A DNA stretch of 7,931 bases from Desulfobulbaceae bacterium (GTDB taxonomy: Bacteria; Desulfobacterota; Desulfobulbia; Desulfobulbales; DAOVSZ01), in the NCBI GenBank assembly GCA_030627725.1, contig DAOVSZ010000115.1:1-7931 (forward strand), read 5' to 3'. Shown here in pieces: positions 1 through 5,617 of this stretch (the first letter of the stretch is position 1; each line of letters opens with the position of its first letter). A model generated the notes under the pieces. It worked only from the letters and a program-made list of their open reading frames with translations, did no database searches and was not told the origin of the DNA. Both the position numbers and the translations under genes were made by a program.

Positions 1-719
1 ACCCGGCCCCAGGAAAGATCAGTTATATGACAGAGTCCGTCAAGACCTCCCAGATCAACGAAAATACCATAATCGGTTATATTTGTAATGGTTCCGGAGA
101 TAATGGCATTTTCCTGGAGAGAGGCCCGCATCTCCTCACGGAGTTTGTTCCGTTTTTCCTCGAGGATTGCACGGCGGGAAATAACAACATTATTCCGCTT
201 ACGATTATATTTCAGAATCTTAAAGTCATAGGTCTGTCCGAGAAGATTGTCTAACTCTTTCACAGGCCGAAGGTCAATCTGTGAGTACGGCAGAAAGGCA
301 GGCACACCTATATCAACAGAAAGTCCACCTTTCACACGGTTGTCGATGCGACCTTGAATTGTGGAATCTTCTTCCTGAATCTTGGCAATTTCCTCCCAGA
401 CCTTGATGCCGATCGCTTTTTCTCTTGAAAGCCTTAAACCGCCCTCCGCCTCGCGCTTTTCGACAAACACATCAAAGGTGTCACCGGCCTTGACCTCGAC
501 CTCTTCACCTTCATTTTTGAATTCGTACAGAGGGATAGGGCTTTCAGATTTATCACCGATATCCACTACTGCACAGTCATTCATGATTCCAACAACAATG
601 CCGGAAACGACTTCACCTACTTTTACCACTTGCCGGCTCTCTTCAAAAAGTTGAGCAAAACTCGACTCTTCAACACCGGCGGTTTCTAGTTTTTCGATTT
701 CAGTTCCATTGGTTCCCAT
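1..719 (-). CDS. rpsA: 30S ribosomal protein S1, N-terminal part (runs off left edge)
   Basis: Ribosomal protein S1 binds mRNA on the 30S subunit and helps initiation on structured or weak-SD messages. I translated 239 codons on the minus strand without a stop; the gene leaves the window at base 1. The start ATG (717-719) follows an AAGGAGG Shine-Dalgarno. The protein has an acidic leader (about residues 1-30), then OB-fold S1 repeats at roughly 33-101 and 119-185. A third repeat starts near 205 and includes TDYGIFVDLGGLDGL and HITDLSWGR, the classic S1 domain-3 signature of bacterial S1. The linker ISRRAILEEKR before it is also typical. Family members carry four to six repeats, so about half or more of the protein is missing here. 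It has its own promoter and is separated from the upstream operon by a terminator. Identity is very likely. Confidence 0.95.
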   Translation of the reverse strand, partial: MGTNGTEIEKLETAGVEESSFAQLFEESRQVVKVGEVVSGIVVGIMNDCAVVDIGDKSESPIPLYEFKNEGEEVEVKAGDTFDVFVEKREAEGGLRLSREKAIGIKVWEEIAKIQEEDSTIQGRIDNRVKGGLSVDIGVPAFLPYSQIDLRPVKELDNLLGQTYDFKILKYNRKRNNVVISRRAILEEKRNKLREEMRASLQENAIISGTITNITDYGIFVDLGGLDGLCHITDLSWGR

Positions 720-729
720 TAAAGACAAT

Positions 730-736
730 CCTCCTT
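730..736 (-). promoter_or_regulatory. Shine-Dalgarno of rpsA
   Basis: On the minus strand the sequence reads AAGGAGG, a near-perfect anti-16S match, followed by a 10-base spacer to the ATG at 719. It fixes the rpsA start and fits a highly translated ribosomal protein gene. Confidence 0.8.
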
Positions 737-752
737 GATATTAGATCGGGGT

Positions 753-781
753 TATATACCAGAGAACAGGCGCAAATTCAA
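753..781 (-). promoter_or_regulatory. sigma70-type promoter of rpsA
   Basis: On the minus strand there is a -35 box TTGAAT (776-781), a 17-base spacer and a -10 box TATATA (753-758). Transcription would start near 745, giving a leader of about 25 bases that includes the Shine-Dalgarno. The 40 bases upstream (about 782-825) are extremely A+T rich with A and T tracts, like an UP element. This is a motif-based prediction. Confidence 0.7.
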
Positions 782-828
782 CTCTTTCTTTACGATTCAT
801 TAATATATTTTTTTAAATTATAAATGAG

Positions 829-848
829 TCGATGCAGCCGGACATCGA
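829..848. repeat. small inverted repeat between rpsA promoter and terminator
   Basis: TCGATG (829-834) and CATCGA (843-848) are perfect reverse complements around an 8-base centre. It lies about 48 bases upstream of the rpsA -35 box, in a G+C island within A+T-rich DNA, and is not followed by a T run. It could be a protein-binding site or a minor hairpin. The function is unknown and chance is possible. Confidence 0.3.
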
Positions 849-885
849 AAAGCATAATTTATCCCTTTACGCAAAGACAAAATAA

Positions 886-917
886 AAAAGGGGCCGTCCT
901 TCTTGACGGTCCCTTTT
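886..917 (-). terminator. intrinsic terminator of the nucleotidase-Nudix-GGDEF operon
   Basis: Two 13-base arms (886-898 and 905-917) pair around a 6-base loop with a single mismatch in the minus-strand RNA. The outer A/T pairs flank a G+C-rich core. On the minus strand the stem runs into TTTTTTATTTT, a good U-tract. It lies about 50 bases after the stop of the GGDEF gene. The plus-strand RNA would also fold (a G-U pair replaces the mismatch) but has only four Us, and no plus-strand gene ends nearby. Confidence 0.85.
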
Positions 918-968
918 GCAGTAGAAAAGTATGTATCTCATTTTTCAAAAAATGGTTTGTCTACCTCC

Positions 969-1892
969 TTACCCCTCATCAGAAAGGATTATTTTGCCCC
1001 TGCCACTGCTTTTTCCTTCATAGAGGGCCTTGTCGGTCCGTTCGATGAGATCGACAATGTCATCTTCCCATGGATGACCTTCCCGTCGAAGAAACCTGGC
1101 AATACCGATACTTAAACTGGTTTTAGCAAAATCGTTCTTCGTGTATTGTTCCATAATACGCTCCGCAACGACAACCATCTGATCTGTCGTTGTCTGCGGA
1201 ACGATAATGGCGAATTCGTCGCCCCCGATACGGAAGCTCCAATCAACGTTTTTCCTTATATACTGCGGCATTATCTCGCCAACGGACTGCAGCAGTCTGT
1301 CTCCTGCCTGATGCCCGAAAGAATCGTTATATCCCTTAAAATTATCGACATCGAGAAGAGACAGGAACATGTCATATCCCTGTCTATGCGCACGGTGCGT
1401 CTCTTCATCAAGCTTCAAATCAAATTGCCGACGGTTGTACAGACCGGTCAAAGAATCGCTTAAGGACAGTTTTTCAAGCTCCTGAAAAATCTTCCGCTCT
1501 CTCAAGGCCCGATCAAGTTTCGCCTCAAGTTCGTCCTCGTTAAACGGCTTGGTAATAAAATCTATAGCGCCTGCCCGTATCACATCCATATAGGTAAATG
1601 TCCCGGCATGCCCGGTAACAACCAGGACATCCGTATCAGGATAATGGGTCCTGGTATATTTCAGGAGTTCCATGCCGTCCATGTTGGGCATCATCAAATC
1701 AGTTATAATTATATCGACCGGTCCCTTTTTTAATTCCTCAACCGCCTCAAGTCCATCGCCGGCGGAAGCATATTCATAGCCGAAAGAAGATATGAATATG
1801 CCCAGCAGGTCCAGAACAAGTGGGTCGTCATCAACGATGATGATCCTGATTTTATGTTCCGGTCGGAGTTCTCTTAAGTCTAACAAAGTCAT
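969..1892 (-). CDS. response regulator with receiver and GGDEF (diguanylate cyclase) domains
   Basis: A 307-residue PleD-like cytoplasmic protein predicted to make c-di-GMP from two GTP when phosphorylated. The N-terminal receiver (about 14-130) has the acidic pocket D21-D23, phospho-acceptor D65 in IIITDLMMP, switch T93, and K115 in ITKPF. A helical linker (about 125-143) leads into the GGDEF domain (about 144-303), with DSLTGLYNRR at 146-155, LDVDNFKGYNDSFGHQAGD at 180-198 and an intact RIGGDEF at 221-227, so it should be catalytically active. The inhibitory RxxD site is degenerate: the equivalent residues are K214-N-V-D217. No membrane segment is present. The ATG at 1892 has an AAGGA about 8 bases upstream, inside the Nudix gene it overlaps by 41 bases. 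It is the last gene of its operon; no partner histidine kinase is in the window. Confidence 0.93.
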   Translation of the reverse strand: MTLLDLRELRPEHKIRIIIVDDDPLVLDLLGIFISSFGYEYASAGDGLEAVEELKKGPVDIIITDLMMPNMDGMELLKYTRTHYPDTDVLVVTGHAGTFTYMDVIRAGAIDFITKPFNEDELEAKLDRALRERKIFQELEKLSLSDSLTGLYNRRQFDLKLDEETHRAHRQGYDMFLSLLDVDNFKGYNDSFGHQAGDRLLQSVGEIMPQYIRKNVDWSFRIGGDEFAIIVPQTTTDQMVVVAERIMEQYTKNDFAKTSLSIGIARFLRREGHPWEDDIVDLIERTDKALYEGKSSGRGKIILSDEG

Positions 1893-2316
1893 CTATTATT
1901 TCCTTATGATCAAAGACAAGCGGCGGCAGATGCTCCAATGAAAATATTTCCGCCCGTCTCGCGTCATCCCCTGCTTCGGGGTCCCCTTCGGCCGTTGCAA
2001 GAAAAACGGTGGACACCGTGTGATGCCTCGGGTCCCTTGTCGGATCAGAATAGGTATGCAGCTGTTCTTTAAGTTTGACAGTGAGCCCTGTTTCTTCCAG
2101 GGCCTCCCGTTCGGCAGCAGCCTCCAGGGTCTCTCCATAATCAACAAACCCGCCCGGCAAGGCCCAGCCAAAGGGTGGATTTTTCCTTTCAATTAATAGA
2201 ATTCCGCCCCCAACTTCTATTATAATGTCCACGGTCAGAAGTGGATTTCTGTAAGACGCCAGAGGAGAGTGACATCGCGGGCATTTGGGAGACGGCTGTT
2301 GCTGTTTCGATGTCAT
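1852..2316 (-). CDS. Nudix hydrolase (ADP-ribose pyrophosphatase-like)
   Basis: A 154-residue Nudix enzyme of the type that cleaves nucleoside diphosphates linked to another group (ADP-ribose or oxidised nucleotides); the exact substrate cannot be told. A CPRC pair (C12 and C15) suggests half of a zinc ribbon. It is followed by YRNPLLTVDIIIE and IERKNPPFGWALPGG, typical of this subgroup. The Nudix box at residues 56-78 is complete: G, five residues, E, seven residues, then REALEETGL, supplying the metal-binding glutamates. The C-terminal PPLVFDHKEIIDDFVR is also family-like. The chosen ATG (2314-2316) overlaps the upstream stop as ATGA, implying translational coupling. A GTG at 2358 would add 14 residues lying inside the upstream gene and looks less likely. 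Its 3' end overlaps the GGDEF gene start. Confidence 0.9.
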   Translation of the reverse strand: MTSKQQQPSPKCPRCHSPLASYRNPLLTVDIIIEVGGGILLIERKNPPFGWALPGGFVDYGETLEAAAEREALEETGLTVKLKEQLHTYSDPTRDPRHHTVSTVFLATAEGDPEAGDDARRAEIFSLEHLPPLVFDHKEIIDDFVRLKRTPTGT

Positions 2317-2918
2317 TCCTGCTGGTCTCTTAGGCGAAAATCTTCCGCACCCAGGCACAGGGCCCTGATGCCCCTCCAGTCTTTCACTGTTTCAAGTTCG
2401 TGTCTGCCGCGGTTCCAGGGCTGACTGAAGACATAAGGCGTTATCCCTTCCTGATCAAGCATAATGCAGGTCTGGGCCCTGTCATCAACAAAATATTTCA
2501 AGCCAAATTTCTTTATGTAGTCCGCTTTGCCGTCATGCTCTCCCATTGCCACAAGACGCGTTTTTTTATAAACCGACTTCCCCAACACCTCCCGGAGCCA
2601 CTTGTCGATCGGCTCTCTTTGCGGCCTGGCAGTGACAAAGGTCAGCGGCGCCACGTGAGAAAGTTCATTCAACACCACGGTCGCATAGGGCATGGGCTTG
2701 AGCCCTGCCTTCAACGGATCGTCCAGAAGAAGAGTGAAGATCTCATCAATAATTGTTGGATCAATATCCAGACAGTCCTCTACCATAAAATGGGTAATGT
2801 CTTCCGGCGAAATGGTATACACACCATAATCTTCTCCGGCAATGCGGATAAATGCCTCCATGGTGTCGGCGACCACACCGTCAATATCAAAACCGATCAG
2901 GCTGGGATGAATGTTCAT
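2313..2918 (-). CDS. HAD-superfamily 5'-nucleotidase-like phosphatase
   Basis: A 201-residue haloacid dehalogenase-fold protein resembling the 5'(3')-deoxyribonucleotidase / YqfW-like nucleotidase group, which removes phosphate from nucleoside monophosphates. Motif I is FDIDGVVAD, with nucleophile D11 and general acid D13. Motif II is FVTARP (T96), the motif III lysine is probably K131 in DGKADYI, and motif IV is FVDDR (D145, D146). The insert between motifs I and II (about 20-85) is a small helical cap. Length fits the family. The ATG at 2918 has only a weak upstream GAG, suggesting modest translation. It is first in a three-gene minus-strand operon and is joined to the Nudix gene by a 4-base overlap, which fits a shared nucleotide clean-up role (inference). 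The substrate is unknown; a general phosphatase is possible. Confidence 0.85.
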   Translation of the reverse strand: MNIHPSLIGFDIDGVVADTMEAFIRIAGEDYGVYTISPEDITHFMVEDCLDIDPTIIDEIFTLLLDDPLKAGLKPMPYATVVLNELSHVAPLTFVTARPQREPIDKWLREVLGKSVYKKTRLVAMGEHDGKADYIKKFGLKYFVDDRAQTCIMLDQEGITPYVFSQPWNRGRHELETVKDWRGIRALCLGAEDFRLRDQQE

Positions 2919-2980
2919 AACTCAAGATAACGTATTTGCGAAAAATTCAAGTTAAGGGGATCAAGAATCGGATCTATACC

Positions 2981-3009
2981 TTTATAATAACATGTCAGAA
3001 CAAATTTAA
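2981..3009 (-). promoter_or_regulatory. candidate promoter of the nucleotidase operon
   Basis: On the minus strand, a good -10 box TATAAA (2981-2986) lies 17 bases from a poor -35 TTAAAT (3004-3009). An alternative -10 TATAGA lies a few bases downstream but pairs with -35 boxes only at bad spacings. The region is A+T rich and correctly placed about 60 bases upstream of the ATG at 2918. Weak prediction. Confidence 0.3.
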
Positions 3010-3078
3010 AAAATTTTTTCCCCGCCGCGTCCGCAGATTTTTTCACTTTGTCCTTCTGTAACATACGTTGCAGCACCC

Positions 3079-3107
3079 TTGACAAACTTCACTTTGATGG
3101 TCATTAT
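3079..3107 (+). promoter_or_regulatory. sigma70-type promoter of the plus-strand cluster
   Basis: A perfect -35 TTGACA (3079-3084), a 17-base spacer and a -10 CATTAT (3102-3107, four of six matches) give a predicted start near 3114 and a leader of about 160 nt before the ATG at 3274. A second TTGACA at 3180-3185 has no -10 box at proper spacing, so I favour the first. Confidence 0.55.
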
Positions 3108-3157
3108 ATGTTATTTTCTCCTGAAAAATTCTAAAAAACATTGAGACCGGGCACGGC

Positions 3158-3177
3158 ACCTGATATAGTTATCAGGT
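3158..3177. repeat. perfect inverted repeat in the leader of the plus-strand cluster
   Basis: ACCTGATA (3158-3165) and TATCAGGT (3170-3177) are exact reverse complements separated by TAGT. The element lies about 45 bases downstream of the predicted transcription start. No T run follows, so it is not an intrinsic terminator. It could be an operator for a dimeric repressor or an RNA hairpin in the leader. Confidence 0.5.
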
Positions 3178-3273
3178 TATTGACAGTACACGTGTTGTAA
3201 TCGTGTTTTCCAGAATCTCCTCAAAAAGTCGCATCTGCGAGACCGACAAAAGTTATCGGAGCACGTAACCAGA

Positions 3274-4254
3274 ATGAAACTCCCTCCCCTAAAAATTGGC
3301 CCTCATACCGCTCAGGTTCCGCTTATCCAGGGCGGCATGTCAATCCGTGTCTCAACCTCGGCCCTTTCAGCGCCGGTTGCTGAATGCGGTGGTATCGGCA
3401 CGATTGGCGGCTCTTCCATTCCACCGGAAGAGTTAAAAGAGGATATTATTAAGGCAAAAAAGGCGACCAAGGGGGTTATCGCAGTCAACATCATGTTTGC
3501 GATGAAAAATTTTTCCACCCTGGTAAAGACCTCAATCGAGGCCGGTGTCGACATGATCGTTACCGGGGCGGGATTTTCCAGAGACATCTTCAAGGTCGGC
3601 AAGGAGACCAATACCCCTATCGTCTCCATTGTCTCTTCTCCCGCCTTTGCCAAACTTGCTGAGAAACTGGGCGCAGCAGCCATTGTTGTTGAGGCAAAAG
3701 AGGCCGGCGGACACCTGGGCACGGATATTGCCCTCCGGGACCTCTTTCCAGAGATACGCAAGGTGGTTAAAAAAGTGCCCCTTATCGCTGCCGGCGGGAT
3801 CTGCGACGGGTACGAGATGGCGGAGATGATGGATAAATACGGCGCAGATGGAGTGCAGATTGCCACCCGTTTTATCCTTACCAAGGAATGTTCAGTTCCA
3901 GACACCTTTAAACAGGCCCTGTTGGACGCATCCCATGAGGATGTGACCCTGATCCGTTCACCGGTCGGCCTGCCGGGCCGGGCCCTGAAAACCCCGTTTG
4001 TCAAAAGGCTGGCAAGCGGCGAAGACCTCAAAGCCAAAGAGTGTCTCTACAAGTGCCTGAAAAAATGCGATCACCATTATTGCATCAGTGATCGGCTTAG
4101 AAAGGCGTGCGACGGAGATTATGACGAAGGTCTCTTCTTTACCGGTGAAAATGTTCACAAATTAAAAAAGATTCTGTCTGTACGCGAGGTCTTTGATCAG
4201 TTCATCTCTCAGGCAGAGTCTGTGTACAAGGAACCCGTTGCCGCCGCCCGTTAA
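3274..4254 (+). CDS. nitronate monooxygenase / FabK-like FMN flavoprotein
   Basis: A 326-residue cytosolic TIM-barrel flavoprotein of the 2-nitropropane dioxygenase family, which includes nitronate monooxygenases and FabK-type enoyl-ACP reductases. Visible family motifs: PLIQGGM near 16-22, the FMN/active-site motif VEAKEAGGHLG with probable catalytic H147, PLIAAGGICDG (169-179) and ADGVQIATRFILTKEC (191-206), which form the flavin phosphate site. The C-terminal part carries five cysteines in a short span (C257, C261, C265, C270, C279), more than in classical nitronate monooxygenases; I recall a similar tail in anaerobe homologues. It might bind a metal or Fe-S centre, but this is speculation. 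The ATG follows a GGAG at 3258-3261 with a longish 12-base spacer. It is the first gene of the plus-strand cluster, 28 bases ahead of the poly(A) polymerase. Whether it oxidises nitronates or reduces enoyl groups cannot be decided from sequence. Confidence 0.85.
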   Translation: MKLPPLKIGPHTAQVPLIQGGMSIRVSTSALSAPVAECGGIGTIGGSSIPPEELKEDIIKAKKATKGVIAVNIMFAMKNFSTLVKTSIEAGVDMIVTGAGFSRDIFKVGKETNTPIVSIVSSPAFAKLAEKLGAAAIVVEAKEAGGHLGTDIALRDLFPEIRKVVKKVPLIAAGGICDGYEMAEMMDKYGADGVQIATRFILTKECSVPDTFKQALLDASHEDVTLIRSPVGLPGRALKTPFVKRLASGEDLKAKECLYKCLKKCDHHYCISDRLRKACDGDYDEGLFFTGENVHKLKKILSVREVFDQFISQAESVYKEPVAAAR

Positions 4255-4282
4255 CCTTTACACGACGCAGCAAGCCAACAGC

Positions 4283-4786
4283 ATGACTTCTGACGAGTAT
4301 CCTACTCCGGTATGCATTCCACGGTCGGACCATCCTGTTTCCAGAAAAAATATCGACCGTGAAGCCTTAAAGGTCATGTACCGTCTGCGGGACGCAGGGC
4401 ACAAGGCCTATCTCGTTGGCGGCGGTGTCCGGGACCTCTATCTCGGCAAAAAGCCCAAGGATTTTGACATCAGCACTGATGCCCGGCCGGGCCAGATCAG
4501 AAAACTCTTCAGGAACAGCCGCATCATCGGCAGACGCTTTCGCCTGGTGCAGATTTTTTTCCGCGGCGACAAGGTGGTCGAAGTATCCACCTTCAGAAGA
4601 CGAAGTGAATTTGATCTCAATGGCGCTGACAAGGTGCTTGCCTCAAACAACACCTTCGGCTCTCCGGAAGAAGACGCCTTTCGCCGTGACTTGACCATAA
4701 ACGCCATTTTTTATGAAATTGAAAACCAATCCATCATTGACTACACTGGCGGCGTTCAAGACCTGAAAAAGGTGTCATCCGAATAG
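4283..4786 (+). CDS. pcnB: poly(A) polymerase PcnB, N-terminal (catalytic) part, frame ends early
   Basis: The nucleotidyltransferase half of a PcnB-type poly(A) polymerase, which adds A tails to RNA 3' ends and speeds decay. Residues 1-163 read as normal protein: leader VSRKNIDREALKVMYRL, the G-rich loop LVGGGVRDLYLG (44-55), catalytic DxD at D60 and D62 in KDFDIST, and RKLFRNSRIIGRRFRL. The IIGRRFRL segment is the signature that separates poly(A) polymerases from CCA-adding enzymes. EEDAFRRDLTINAIFY (129-144) and YTGGVQDLKK (154-163) follow. After K163 the frame goes wrong (VSSE) and stops at TAG 4784-4786, while the conserved continuation is found in the -1 frame. The ATG at 4283 was preferred over an upstream ATG at 4193, which lies inside the preceding gene; no clear Shine-Dalgarno is seen, so coupling to the upstream gene is possible. 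Confidence 0.88.
   Translation: MTSDEYPTPVCIPRSDHPVSRKNIDREALKVMYRLRDAGHKAYLVGGGVRDLYLGKKPKDFDISTDARPGQIRKLFRNSRIIGRRFRLVQIFFRGDKVVEVSTFRRRSEFDLNGADKVLASNNTFGSPEEDAFRRDLTINAIFYEIENQSIIDYTGGVQDLKKVSSE
4766..4773 (+). other. frameshift site within pcnB (AAA AAG then GGT)
   Basis: The frame reads CTG AAA AAG GTG and soon stops. Slipping back one base after AAG (4769-4771) gives GGT GTC ATC CGA, the expected conserved sequence. Five As followed by GG are a common place for one-base deletions (A6 to A5, or GGG to GG), in the genome or by sequencing error. It also resembles the slippery A-AAA-AAG used in dnaX, except that the base before the A run is G. Confidence 0.8.
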
Positions 4787-5571
4787 TCGGCGACCCTGAA
4801 CGCAGGATTACCAGGGACCCGGTGAGGATGCTGCGGGCAATTCGACATGCCGCCCGCTCCGGCTTCAGCATAGAAGAGCAGACCTGGGCGGCTGTCATCA
4901 GCCATAAAGAAGAGTTAGGGATTTGCCCCGTCTCCAGGATCCGTGACGAACTCTTCAAGGACCTCTTGGGAGGCGCAAGCGAGGCCTGGGCCCGCCTCGC
5001 CATGAAAAGCGGCCTGTTTTTCGTTCTTCTTCCTTTCTACAAAAAGATCAACCAGGCTGTTTCGCTGGAAACAGAGGCCGGCAAAGAACTGCTGCGTATC
5101 TTTTCTGTTATCGACCGCCTGCACAAAGAAAGCCACCGCATCCCGGAGGCAATGGTCATTGCGCTCATCCTGGTCCCCTGGGCCCGGGCCGAAGGTCTGA
5201 TCAAGGGACCAGACCAGTTTACCCTTACCAGAAACATCAGGGCGCGCCTGGACGAAAATCTTGGCCACCTGAACATCAAACGGGCAGACAAGGAACCAAT
5301 TGCTCTTCTGCTGGCGAACCTTTCTCTCTTTCAGGACCTCTACAAAAAAGGGATCTGGCCCAAAAGGCTCCAAAGAAAAAGCTATTTCAAAAAATGTCTC
5401 CAGTTTTACGAGATTTATAACGAATCTCGTGGGGGCAAAAGGGTCTCTTCTCTTTCCGTCACCAGACAGCCCCCAAAAACCTTTGTCAGAAAGCCTTCAC
5501 GGCGAGGCAACAGACAGCCGGGATTTGATCACAAGAGCAAACACGGTGTGTTTGGCTTCAAGAAGCGGTGA
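4771..5571 (+). CDS. pcnB: poly(A) polymerase PcnB, C-terminal (RNA-binding) part in the -1 frame
   Basis: The remainder of the same enzyme, one reading frame back, with 266 codons from the GGT at 4771 to the TGA at 5569-5571. It opens with GVIRIVGDPERR then DPVRMLRAIRHAARSGF, the standard head-and-neck helices that follow the catalytic domain in PcnB. It continues through ISHKEELGICPVSRIRDEL and LPFY, and ends in a strongly basic tail (KTFVRKPSRRGNR... GFKKR), as PcnB tails usually do for RNA contact. Joined to the first part it would make about 429 residues, close to the family's usual length. If no frameshift occurs, the only nearby start in this frame is a GTG at 4822 with poor context, and the fragment would lack the catalytic domain. 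Both halves keep family-like sequence to the end, so decay, if real, is recent. It lies 46 bases before bioB. Confidence 0.85.
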   Translation, partial: GVIRIVGDPERRITRDPVRMLRAIRHAARSGFSIEEQTWAAVISHKEELGICPVSRIRDELFKDLLGGASEAWARLAMKSGLFFVLLPFYKKINQAVSLETEAGKELLRIFSVIDRLHKESHRIPEAMVIALILVPWARAEGLIKGPDQFTLTRNIRARLDENLGHLNIKRADKEPIALLLANLSLFQDLYKKGIWPKRLQRKSYFKKCLQFYEIYNESRGGKRVSSLSVTRQPPKTFVRKPSRRGNRQPGFDHKSKHGVFGFKKR

Positions 5572-5605
5572 GTAACACTTCAGGGATCAGGGGACAGGGT
5601 TACAA
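5570..5605 (+). promoter_or_regulatory. inverted repeat ahead of bioB, loosely like a BirA operator
   Basis: GTAAC (5572-5576) and GTTAC (5599-5603) form an inverted repeat just upstream of bioB. The right 9-mer GGGTTACAA resembles the BirA operator half GGTTTACAA (8 of 9 from memory), but the left half matches poorly and the spacer between 9-mers is 18 rather than the 16 of Escherichia coli. No convincing promoter overlaps it. The centre holds three closely spaced CAGGG-type units. Low-confidence call. Confidence 0.2.
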
Positions 5606-5617
5606 ACAGAAAACCTG

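Larger units (their letters stand above)
2919..3273. other. divergent intergenic region with promoters and hairpins
   Basis: These 355 bases separate the minus-strand nucleotidase operon from the plus-strand flavoprotein-poly(A) polymerase-biotin cluster. I see no open reading frame worth calling and no recognisable RNA gene. It holds a good plus-strand promoter (3079-3107), a weaker minus-strand candidate (2981-3009) and a perfect 8-bp inverted repeat (3158-3177). It also has the palindrome ACACGTGT (3188-3195), a short hairpin TCGCA/TGCGA (3229-3233 and 3236-3240), and a weak CCGA/TCGG pairing (3243-3246 and 3256-3259) that touches the GGAG used by the downstream gene. No match to a riboswitch class that I recognise. 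Confidence 0.6.

Noticed and set aside
939..954. A/T-rich palindrome CATTTTT-CA-AAAAATG as a second terminator
   Set aside because: A two-base loop cannot close well and there is no G+C core; the hairpin at 886-917 is a far better terminator.
2317..2358. GTG start of the Nudix gene at 2358
   Set aside because: The added 14 residues lie inside the nucleotidase gene; the ATGA overlap at 2313-2316 is the usual coupled start.
2400..2930. Open frame of 176 codons on the plus strand opposite the nucleotidase
   Set aside because: It is antisense to a gene with clear HAD motifs, and its translation shows no domain or sensible composition.
3114..3273. FMN riboswitch ahead of the FMN-dependent enzyme
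   Set aside because: The conserved RFN core sequences were not found; only simple hairpins are present.
3312..4037. Open frame of 241 codons on the minus strand opposite the flavoprotein
   Set aside because: It mirrors codon bias of the real gene on the other strand and has no start signal or recognisable motif.
4193..4282. Upstream ATG for pcnB giving 30 more residues
   Set aside because: It lies mostly inside the flavoprotein gene, and those residues do not resemble the PcnB N-terminus.
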